Assembly (NCBI RefSeq): GCF_018860585.1
Contig: NZ_JAHKPR010000015.1
Location: 15,727-79,726, forward strand
DNA length: 64,000 bases
Source of the DNA: Colwellia sp. E2M01
GTDB taxonomy: Bacteria > Pseudomonadota > Gammaproteobacteria > Enterobacterales > Alteromonadaceae
Direction of reading: 5' to 3'
In this document: in pieces, positions 9,384 to 17,311 of the stretch
How positions within the stretch are numbered: the stretch's first letter is position 1
Layout of the letters: every line of letters starts with the position of its first letter
Made by a program: the position numbers and the translations under genes
Notes under the pieces: generated by a model
The model's database searches: none
Seen by the model: the letters and a program-made list of their open reading frames with translations, nothing else
What the model was told of the DNA's origin: nothing

Positions 9384-10310
9384 TTATTCACGATTTTCAA
9401 TAAATTTACGTAATACTAACTTACCTTCATTTTGCATAAAATCATAAAATAACTTGGCTAAAATAGACTGCTTACGAACTTTATTCTGTGCCAAATACCA
9501 AGTACTTTGAATCGGAAAATCTTCTACGTTAAGGGTAACTAACCCTGACTTTAAAATATAATCAAGGGTATGTTGGCTGAGTATAGCCAGACCTAAATCT
9601 GCAACAACAGCGTGTTTAATTGCTTCGTTACTTTCTATAATCATTCTTTCTTTTAAGCTTACTTTGTGGCTTTGACAAAACTTATCAACAGACATTCGTG
9701 TGCCTGAGCCTATTTCTCGCATAATAAAAGGGTAATGGCTTAAACGTGTTAAACTGATTGATGGTTGCCGAGTAAGTTCGTGATTCTCCGGCGCAACAAC
9801 AACTAAAGGGTTATCTAGAAAAGGGTCGGCACTTATATTTTTATCTTCAGGACAATCATTTAACACATAAAAATCATCTTTATCTTCTTTAAGGTTAGCA
9901 AGTACTTGCGCTCTATTACCTATATTCAACTCGATATCAATCAAGGGGTATTTTTTACAAAAAGAGCCTAACAACAAAGGTAGAAAATACTTAGCGGTAG
10001 ACACCACATTAATTTTTAACTTACCTGACTTAACCCCTTTAATATCGTCTAACTTCGTTGATAAATGATTTAGCGTAGTAAATATTTCATCCGATGCATT
10101 TAATACTGCAAAGCCTGCTTCAGTTAATTTAACGGTTTTACCAATAACATGATAAAGGGCGATATCAAATAGCTCGCTTAGCTTTTTAAGTTGGATGGAA
10201 ACTGAGGGTTGCGAAATAAAAAGTTTTTCTGCTACCAGTGAAATATTTTTATATTCAGCAAGTGCCTGTAGTATTTGTAATTGTCGTAATGTCGGCGTTC
10301 TATTATTCAC
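9384..10310 (-). CDS. LysR-family transcriptional regulator
   Basis: 308 residues with an N-terminal winged helix-turn-helix (LRQLQILQALAEYKNISLVAEKL, then SQPSVSIQLKKL, about residues 8-45) and a periplasmic-binding-protein-like effector domain from about residue 90. It resembles CbbR/CysB-type LysR members, but the effector cannot be told. It is divergent from ppc with about 155 bases between the starts. LysR proteins often control the divergent gene, so regulation of ppc is a fair hypothesis and no more. Confidence 0.85.
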   Translation of the reverse strand: MNNRTPTLRQLQILQALAEYKNISLVAEKLFISQPSVSIQLKKLSELFDIALYHVIGKTVKLTEAGFAVLNASDEIFTTLNHLSTKLDDIKGVKSGKLKINVVSTAKYFLPLLLGSFCKKYPLIDIELNIGNRAQVLANLKEDKDDFYVLNDCPEDKNISADPFLDNPLVVVAPENHELTRQPSISLTRLSHYPFIMREIGSGTRMSVDKFCQSHKVSLKERMIIESNEAIKHAVVADLGLAILSQHTLDYILKSGLVTLNVEDFPIQSTWYLAQNKVRKQSILAKLFYDFMQNEGKLVLRKFIENRE

Positions 10311-10465
10311 GATATAGCCTTTTATCTATACTTGTAATTAAAATTATATATTTTTAATTATTAAATGTCTTGTCTATGATGTTTAAAGACTAAATTCAAG
10401 TAAGCTAGTTTCTCGAGGCTTATACATTCTTAGCAACAACTAAAACAATGAAGGACTCTATATCT

Positions 10466-13027
10466 ATGTTAGAACCTATTCAACAAAATGTGCGCGACTT
10501 AGGCACGCTATTAGGTAAAACGATTGCCGCAGATCAAGGCGGAAAATGGTTAGAAGAAATTGAAAATGTTCGTTTAGAAGGTAGAGAAATAGCCGCCGGT
10601 GATGTTAAAGCAATTGCCGCACTTCAAGAAAAATTTGCTAATTGCGATGAAAAAGAGTTACTGATTTATTCACGCGCATTTAGCCAGTTCTTAAACCTAG
10701 TGAACGTTGCCGAGCAACAATATACAACCAGTGAAGAAGGTTTAGATGAATTAGATCTTGCTCATCCACTCGAAGATCTTGAAGGTCATATTACCGATAT
10801 CGACCCTGAAGTTATTACCGCTGCACTGAAGAAATTAAAAATTGAATTAGTATTAACGGCACATCCTACCGAAGTAAACCGTCGTGCTTTTATTCATAAA
10901 TACAGCAGCATAGGACAAGCTTTAGACACGCCAAACAATGCTTTATCACCACGCGTTGAAGAACTTGTAGAGCAAGCTTGGCATACCGACGAAATTCGTC
11001 ATAAACGTCCTACCCCACTAGATGAATCTCGCTGGGGTTTAAACAGCATCTCAGATAACTTCTGGTTTGCTATTCCTAAATTTATGCGAGAGCTTGACGA
11101 TTTCTCAGTGAAAGTAACTGGTAAAAATTTACCCGAAGATTACACGCCAATTACTATGGCGAGCTGGATGGCTGGTGATCGCGATGGTAACCCATTTGTT
11201 ACTGCTAAACTAAGCCGCGAAGCATTAATTAAAGCGCGCTTAATGGCCGCTCATTTATATTTAAAAGACTTTGAACTGCTTTATTTAGAGCTTTCAATGT
11301 CTAAAGCCACACCAGAGTTAACGCAAGCAGACAAAAATTTACGTGGCCCTTATCGTCAACATTTAGCGCCGGTAGTGCTGTTATTAAAAGCAACTATTGA
11401 GCAATTAAAAGAAGGTAACACTGACGGCGTTCTTGCTAGCTCAGAGCAGTTACTACAACCATTAAAAACTTGTCGTGATAGCTTATTAGCCGTTGGGTTA
11501 ACTAACGTTGCTAATTCACTAATTCTTGATTTAATGCGTAAAGTTAACAGCTTTGGTATCTCGTTAGCTAAATTAGATATTCGTCAACATAGCGAACGTC
11601 ACGATAGCGCAATAGCCGAAGTGACTGAACTTTTAAATTTAGGTACATATACCGATTGGAGCGAAGAGCAAAGACAAGAGTTTTTGTTAGCCGAGCTGAA
11701 AAACCCTCGTCCATTATTACCAAAAAATAACTGGTCAGCAGATACTCAAGAAGTACTTGATACTTATGCGTTAATTGCTGAACAACCTGCTGAACTTTTT
11801 GGCCTTTATATTATTTCAATGGCGAGTAAAGTCAGCGATGTATTAGCAGTTAAATTATTGCTTAAAGCGTCTGGCGTGCAATGGAATATGCCTATCGCAC
11901 CATTATTTGAAACACTTGACGATTTAAATAATGCACCTAAAGTCATGGCTGAGCTATTAAGCATTGAAAGTTATCGCAACACTTGTGATGCACAACACAA
12001 TGTTATGATTGGTTATAGTGATTCATCGAAAGATGCGGGTGTACTTGCCGCGACTTGGGGCCAATATAAGAGTCAGGAAGAGTTAGTTAAAGTATTTGTT
12101 GAGCAAAATATTGAACTGAAATTGTTCCATGGCCGAGGCGGTACAATTGGTCGAGGCGGCGGCCCTGCACATGCGGCAATTGCTTCACAACCTCCTGGCA
12201 CATTAGACGGCGGTTTACGAGTAACAGAGCAAGGCGAAACTATTCGTCATAAATTTGGTACGCCAAACTTAGCTAATCGCAGTTTACATTTGTATGCTTC
12301 TGCTATTTTAGAGTGTTTGATTAATCCACCACCAGTACCAACACAAGCATGGCGTGACATTATGGAAACTATGTCTGCTGAAAGCTGTAATACTTATCGT
12401 CAGTATGTTGAAGGCAATGATGATTTTGTTAAATATTTCCGCCAAGCGACGCCTGAGCCAGAGCTTTCGTCACTGCCTTTGGGTTCACGCCCAAGTAAAC
12501 GTAAAGTAGATGGTGGTATTGAGTCATTACGTGCAATACCATGGATCTTTGCATGGGCGCAAAATCGCTTAGTTGTACCTGCTTGGCTTGGTTTAGGCAG
12601 TGCAATAAACACCGCTTACCAAGATAACGAAGCGCTGATACAGGAAATGGTAAAACAATGGCCATATTTCCGCTCACGTATATCATTAACTGAAATGGTA
12701 TACTTAAAAGCCGATAAAGATATGTCAGCACTTTATGACGAATCTTTAGTTGAAGATTCACTAAAAGTAATGGGTGAAGAACTACGTGCTCAATTAGTAC
12801 AAGACAAAGCAACTATCTTAGGTATTTTGGGACAAAAAGAAGCGTTAGAGAATGATCCATGGAACTTTAACTCTTTTGAACTACGTCGTCCTTACTTAGC
12901 GCCGTTGCACTTATTGCAAATTGAAGCGCTTAAGCGTTTAAGAGCTCAACCTGAGCATCCTGAAAACGAGCAAGTACTTATGGTAACTATGTCTGGTATT
13001 GCAACCGGTATGCGTAATACTGGTTAA
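10466..13027 (+). CDS. ppc: Phosphoenolpyruvate carboxylase
   Basis: Carboxylates phosphoenolpyruvate with bicarbonate to oxaloacetate, refilling the TCA cycle. Catalytic signatures are all present: TAHPTE (bicarbonate/PEP site), GDRDGNPFVT, GYSDSSKDAG, FHGRGGTIGRGGGP, and the invariant C-terminal end MRNTG. Length is about 853 residues, close to the enterobacterial 883. I choose the ATG at 10466 because AAGGA lies ten bases upstream; the ATG at 10448 adds six residues and has no clear binding site. It ends at an imperfect terminator at 13092. Confidence 0.97.
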   Translation: MLEPIQQNVRDLGTLLGKTIAADQGGKWLEEIENVRLEGREIAAGDVKAIAALQEKFANCDEKELLIYSRAFSQFLNLVNVAEQQYTTSEEGLDELDLAHPLEDLEGHITDIDPEVITAALKKLKIELVLTAHPTEVNRRAFIHKYSSIGQALDTPNNALSPRVEELVEQAWHTDEIRHKRPTPLDESRWGLNSISDNFWFAIPKFMRELDDFSVKVTGKNLPEDYTPITMASWMAGDRDGNPFVTAKLSREALIKARLMAAHLYLKDFELLYLELSMSKATPELTQADKNLRGPYRQHLAPVVLLLKATIEQLKEGNTDGVLASSEQLLQPLKTCRDSLLAVGLTNVANSLILDLMRKVNSFGISLAKLDIRQHSERHDSAIAEVTELLNLGTYTDWSEEQRQEFLLAELKNPRPLLPKNNWSADTQEVLDTYALIAEQPAELFGLYIISMASKVSDVLAVKLLLKASGVQWNMPIAPLFETLDDLNNAPKVMAELLSIESYRNTCDAQHNVMIGYSDSSKDAGVLAATWGQYKSQEELVKVFVEQNIELKLFHGRGGTIGRGGGPAHAAIASQPPGTLDGGLRVTEQGETIRHKFGTPNLANRSLHLYASAILECLINPPPVPTQAWRDIMETMSAESCNTYRQYVEGNDDFVKYFRQATPEPELSSLPLGSRPSKRKVDGGIESLRAIPWIFAWAQNRLVVPAWLGLGSAINTAYQDNEALIQEMVKQWPYFRSRISLTEMVYLKADKDMSALYDESLVEDSLKVMGEELRAQLVQDKATILGILGQKEALENDPWNFNSFELRRPYLAPLHLLQIEALKRLRAQPEHPENEQVLMVTMSGIATGMRNTG

Positions 13028-13091
13028 TGGTGCGGATTAGTATTTACCTATAGAAAATAACAAGTTTCAACTATATCTAAACTTGTTAATA

Positions 13092-13147
13092 AATGCCTCT
13101 TTATGCTTAGTACGTTATTGTTCTTAAGCAAAAGAGGTATTTTTTTG
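13092..13147 (+). terminator. Rho-independent terminator after ppc
   Basis: ATGCCTCTTT-A-TGCTTAG pairs with CTTAAGCAAAAGAGGTAT (one bulged base, one G-T pair) and is followed by seven T residues. Confidence 0.8.
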
Positions 13148-13236
13148 TCTTATTATTTTGTAGCAAGATCAACAAAATGACATACCTTCAATGTATAATG
13201 ACAGACAATGAACATAACTTTTCCAAAGAGCTCTTT

Positions 13237-13917
13237 ATGACCATACCAAACAAACAAGTATTACTTTTTGATTTAGACGGAACCTTAGTAGACAGTGCTC
13301 CAGACCTTGCTGCCGCCTTAAATAAAACCTTATCTGACCTAGGTAAGCCTGAGTTTGCACAGGACACTATTCGTAGCTGGGTAGGTAATGGCGCACAAAC
13401 ATTGGTAGCGCGTGGTTTATCTGGCTCAGCAACTATTGATAGCCAATTAGATAGTGAGTTAGCGCAACGAGCAGTAACGCTTTTTTTAGATCATTACCGT
13501 GAACAAATGTGTGTAGAAACTGTGTTATATCCTGATGTAAAAGAAGGCTTAGTTGCTTTAAAATCTGCAGGTTTTCGCCTTGGCATTATTACCAATAAAC
13601 CGGTAGAGTTTATTCAACCAATATTATCAGGTTTAGGTATTGATAGACTGTTTGAAATAATTATTGGCGCCGACACACTTGCCGAGAAAAAGCCACATCC
13701 TGCGCAATTATTTTACGCCGTAGAACAACTTAATGTAGTAACAGAAAATTGTTTAATGATAGGTGATTCTAAAAATGACATATTAGCCGCACAAGCTGCG
13801 AGTATGGACAGTGTGGGATTAACTTATGGGTATAATTATGGTGAGGACATCGCTAATTATAATCCACAATGGTGTTTTGATACGTTTGCTGAGTTTACCG
13901 CTGCGCTTCAAAACTAG
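13237..13917 (+). CDS. gph: Phosphoglycolate phosphatase (HAD family)
   Basis: HAD-superfamily phosphatase that removes 2-phosphoglycolate formed during DNA-end repair. Motif I LFDLDGTLVDSAPDL lies at the N-terminus, with motif II (IITNKP), the motif III Lys (EKKPHPAQL) and motif IV (MIGDSKNDI) in order. With the ATG at 13237 (AAAGAG upstream) it has 226 residues, matching the family; an in-frame ATG at 13177 would add 20 residues without family support. GGTGATSer-type neighbours are absent: it is a single gene converging on the FAD oxidoreductase. Confidence 0.92.
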   Translation: MTIPNKQVLLFDLDGTLVDSAPDLAAALNKTLSDLGKPEFAQDTIRSWVGNGAQTLVARGLSGSATIDSQLDSELAQRAVTLFLDHYREQMCVETVLYPDVKEGLVALKSAGFRLGIITNKPVEFIQPILSGLGIDRLFEIIIGADTLAEKKPHPAQLFYAVEQLNVVTENCLMIGDSKNDILAAQAASMDSVGLTYGYNYGEDIANYNPQWCFDTFAEFTAALQN

Positions 13918-13945
13918 TTAATAGACAAAATAGAAATAGGTAAAG

Positions 13946-15445
13946 CTATAAGTTTTTAGCTAACGCCACAGGGTAATCACGCTGCTTAGCTAACAATACT
14001 GCCCGCTCGGTTATTTCACTATCTGAACATTGCTGACTTACCGGAAAGTAATGTTCAGTTAGGTAATCTTTTAAGACTATCTCTGCCCCTTCACTAGTTA
14101 AAACATCATCAATAAGTCCACACTCAACTAAGTTCGCTAAAATTGCATCGGATGCGGCAAGTGCCGATGAAGCTTTGACAATTTCTGCACGTGCATAATG
14201 TTTACCATGAAAAGAAACATCTGCAGCGCGTAAATCAGGATCTTCTCCAGGTATTTGCTGTGCGCCAAACAAAGGTTTTGCCGCAACAGTGGCGGAACTA
14301 AACTCAGGAACAAACTGCGCCATATGCTCAATTGAACCCAATGTTCTGTTTTGAATTAATTGCTCCGGCCACTTTTTATCAATTTTTTCAATAAATTGCG
14401 GCGCTAATTTCGGTTGCGCACTTTGCAGTGAACTAGCTACTAAGCCTTGATCAAAAAGAGTAATATCTTGGGTCATGCCATGTAGCTGAAAATAACCATC
14501 AGGATAAGGCGTTAATTGCGCCATGCCTTGCGGTGTGCCACGTTCTCCGTAAAAAACAATCTCTGGCCATAAACCTTTACATTGCGACCAATGTGCTACG
14601 TAAGCGGCTTTAAATTCCACCATACGTTGGCGCTTGGCGCTAACCATGTCATCAATTTCACCACTTTTAAAACCACAAGCATTGATCACATAATCAAACT
14701 GTTGCTGCTGAATAACTTCACTACCGCTTTGTTTAATAGATACCTGCCACCCCAAGTTATCTTCATTAGCTTTAACCGCGATAACTTGGCTGTTGGTTTG
14801 TAAGTGACAACTCGGTAAACGTTCTATCGCTAAGCTAGCAATAGCCGCAAAACGAAAGGCTGATAAACCATACTCTTGTACTAATAAAACAGGAAATTTA
14901 AGTTTGTCTAAATCGGTGCAATTAGCAAATGAAATTAACCAGTCACTAGCTCGCGTGGCCTTACTAGGAATAGGTTTACCTACTAACGCATCAATTTCTG
15001 TGCGCGAATAAAACCTAAAATAACCTGCCGGCTCACCTAATACTTTATTACGATGATCTTGCTCAACTAACTCACTATATCGATCCCGTAATTTTTCTAA
15101 ACGCGGTAATAAGTCCATCGGTTGGCCGTGATCTGTTTTCGGTAAAGCAATAACGGTTGGTCTGATATTAACACTTTGTGGATACACTTTTACGGTATCA
15201 ATAGATTGCTTGAGTAACGTTAAACATTGTTCATCTGATATTTCACGATATAAATTACCGCCCGCATGTAAATGACAAATAGGTGGACCATTAACCAAGC
15301 TCGGTCCTTTTTCAATCAAGGTTGTATCTAAGCCTAACTCAGCAAAACGTAATGCAATAGTTGACCCTGCAACACCACCACCAAGGATAGCAATTTTAGT
15401 GCGAGTATTTAATAAGGCTTGCTCTGTGATTGAACTTTTATTCAT
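13946..15445 (-). CDS. FAD-dependent oxidoreductase (DAO-like)
   Basis: 499-residue flavoprotein. The N-terminal Rossmann motif is AILGGGVAGSTIALRFAELGLDTTLIEKG (residues about 18-46, here quoted only to show GGGVAG and the acidic end of strand 2). A conserved block PPICHLHAGGNLYREIS and a C-terminal FHGKHYARAEIVKASSALAASDA follow. The overall plan fits D-amino-acid-oxidase-like proteins, but the substrate is not apparent. It is a single gene on the minus strand, converging on gph. Confidence 0.75.
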   Translation of the reverse strand: MNKSSITEQALLNTRTKIAILGGGVAGSTIALRFAELGLDTTLIEKGPSLVNGPPICHLHAGGNLYREISDEQCLTLLKQSIDTVKVYPQSVNIRPTVIALPKTDHGQPMDLLPRLEKLRDRYSELVEQDHRNKVLGEPAGYFRFYSRTEIDALVGKPIPSKATRASDWLISFANCTDLDKLKFPVLLVQEYGLSAFRFAAIASLAIERLPSCHLQTNSQVIAVKANEDNLGWQVSIKQSGSEVIQQQQFDYVINACGFKSGEIDDMVSAKRQRMVEFKAAYVAHWSQCKGLWPEIVFYGERGTPQGMAQLTPYPDGYFQLHGMTQDITLFDQGLVASSLQSAQPKLAPQFIEKIDKKWPEQLIQNRTLGSIEHMAQFVPEFSSATVAAKPLFGAQQIPGEDPDLRAADVSFHGKHYARAEIVKASSALAASDAILANLVECGLIDDVLTSEGAEIVLKDYLTEHYFPVSQQCSDSEITERAVLLAKQRDYPVALAKNL

Positions 15446-15592
15446 AGAATGCGAGAGTTTTTCGAAAGTAAATACTTTAATAAAGCTATTTTACGTTGAT
15501 ACGTATGATTTGCGTAGAGGGATCATTAAAAAAAATGATTTAAGTTGTTAATAAACATGTTTGTTTCCTTTTTTAAAGAAAGCTACATAGCT

Positions 15593-15799
15593 TTAGGTTT
15601 CACGCTTATTTTTTTGATAATACGCTTCTATACAATTATTACAAATACAACTAACACCTTGTAACGCAGATGGAATTTTATCTAATAACGTTTGCGGTAC
15701 ATTACTATTCATACACCAACAACCTTTACTAGCATTGACATCGCAACGATTACTTTTGTTACATAAAGGACAGATACTGTCATCAACCTTATCAATCAT
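15593..15799 (-). CDS. Small cysteine-rich CWC-family protein
   Basis: 68 residues with eight cysteines and the signature GCWCMN (residues about 26-31), plus CPLCNKSNRC near the N-terminus and CICNNC near the C-terminus. The spacing suggests a metal-binding knuckle, as in the cysteine-rich CWC family, whose function is unknown. It lies between the FAD oxidoreductase and repeat copy B. Confidence 0.78.
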   Translation of the reverse strand: MIDKVDDSICPLCNKSNRCDVNASKGCWCMNSNVPQTLLDKIPSALQGVSCICNNCIEAYYQKNKRET

Positions 15800-15888
15800 C
15801 GTTTTGACGCTACCTTAATTTATTGTGCTTATACCCAAAGAATGAATGTTAACGTAAATAGAGAAAAAAAGAATAGTTATACCCGTTT

Positions 15889-16083
15889 CATTAATTAAGT
15901 GATCTATTTTAGACGGAGATAAAATCATTAAATACAAGGCATTTATTTAATCACTAGTTGTTCAGGACAATTGCTCCTGCAATGTCTAATAAGCTGCATC
16001 CATGCAGCGTTAATTATTAAATAACGCTGTAGTTAATGGTTTTAGCCCATATAAATGATCATTTAGTTTGTGAGATTGGTATT
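15889..16083 (-). repeat. Dispersed repeat copy B (inverted relative to copy A)
   Basis: Its reverse complement matches 7971-8170 along its length with scattered differences. Internal palindromes are cleaner than in copy A: GCTGCAT-CC-ATGCAGC, GCGTTA/TAACGC and CAGGA/TCCTG. It ends ATTGGTAT, matching the ATACCAAT start of copy A. It makes up most of the 392-base gap 15800-16191; the rest holds a terminator. Confidence 0.85.
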
Positions 16084-16110
16084 ATTACTGGTTAGCTTTT
16101 TCATCAGCTA

Positions 16111-16137
16111 TAAAAAAACGACCTTACGGTCGTTTTT
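16111..16137. terminator. Rho-independent terminator, bidirectional
   Basis: AAAAACGACC, loop TTAC, and GGTCGTTTTT. It lies downstream of the minus-strand PEP-CTERM gene and probably ends it. Confidence 0.88.
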
Positions 16138-16191
16138 AGGTAATAACTAGCCAGCTAAGATGACTGAATGTTCAAGAAATAGTCACTGGCA

Positions 16192-16959
16192 CTATGCCGA
16201 AAAATAGCTACTTTTCTTGTTACGACGACTCACCATAAAACCTAACGCCAATAACATAAGTAATGCAGTCGCTGGCTCTGGTACTTTAATAGGATTAGTA
16301 ACATTGGCTATGCCACTTACTATGTCGTTTGCACAAGACATACCCCAACTAAATGCTAATTGAGATGCATTTTGAAAAGCATCAATGCCGTTAACATTAA
16401 AGCTAAAGCTAATTTTATCTGTCAGTCCAGTATATCGTCCATAATTAGTAGTAGACCAATCACCTTCTGTACCATTTCCTACAGCAGTTCCAGCCATCAC
16501 CTCGCCTGATGATGTATAACTATCTGCACCATGATAATCTTTTGATGTAATGGTAGAGCTAATCTCAGTTAATGTACCTTGTTTATTTTTCTCTTTAGTA
16601 TTCCATTTACTGTTATTACTATAATTACTTTCTCTACCGTCAGATAAAACAAAAGCATAATCAAATGGACTATTTGCCCCTTGAGTACTGATCAACAAAT
16701 CACCAAAAACAATTCTTCCGTCGTTAGCATCATATCTATTATTAGAATTTACAAAGTTAGTATAAATATCAACTGTAATTAAATCTCCAACTGAACTTAT
16801 ATTCATACTATCAATACCATATATTGACTCAGAACCATTAACTTTATCACCAGAATCATCTATTGTAGTATTGACTAGAAAATCTGCGGCTACTGCATTA
16901 GCAGACGACAAAAAAGCCGTCACAACTAAAATTTTAAATACACTTTTAATTAAAGTCAT
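16192..16959 (-). CDS. PEP-CTERM surface protein
   Basis: 255-residue secreted protein. It has a signal peptide (residues 1-25, ending ANAVAA) and a C-terminal sorting tail: VPEPATALLMLLALGF, a hydrophobic helix, then SRRNKK. Such tails are recognised by exosortases, which cleave and anchor or release the protein outside the cell. The middle is rich in Ser, Asn, Asp and Thr, with no recognisable enzyme motif. It is divergent from prsT across a 352-base gap. Confidence 0.85.
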   Translation of the reverse strand: MTLIKSVFKILVVTAFLSSANAVAADFLVNTTIDDSGDKVNGSESIYGIDSMNISSVGDLITVDIYTNFVNSNNRYDANDGRIVFGDLLISTQGANSPFDYAFVLSDGRESNYSNNSKWNTKEKNKQGTLTEISSTITSKDYHGADSYTSSGEVMAGTAVGNGTEGDWSTTNYGRYTGLTDKISFSFNVNGIDAFQNASQLAFSWGMSCANDIVSGIANVTNPIKVPEPATALLMLLALGFMVSRRNKKSSYFSA

Positions 16960-17311
16960 AAAGAATCACTTTTAATAGGGAAATATAGAATAAATACTTG
17001 TTAATACTTATTGCCAATTAATATAGTTAAAACAAAGCAATTTTCATTCCAACAAATTAATGTCGCCATTTAACAACACTTTAGTAATTATACGCCAATA
17101 CAATAGCAGGATAAAGTTGCTTTGTGTAAAAAATACTGACATATAATCTCATAGATAACTAACTAGCGATTACACTATAAGCTTTTATAATCAATGATGT
17201 TTTTTAGATAACCTGTGTTTTGGTTGCTATCAATATCCTTTAGTTTTAGCTATTATCTCACTATAAATACAACTGTCGCCATATTAAAACAGTTTTTAAA
17301 AACGGTGTAAC
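16960..17311. other. Divergent intergenic region between PEP-CTERM gene and prsT
   Basis: AT-rich 352-base gap that must hold the promoters of both divergent genes. I see no repeat, terminator or known operator in it. Confidence 0.6.

Noticed and set aside
12400-12812. Open frames opposite ppc
   Set aside because: They lie on the strand opposite strongly conserved ppc catalytic sequence and have no features of their own.
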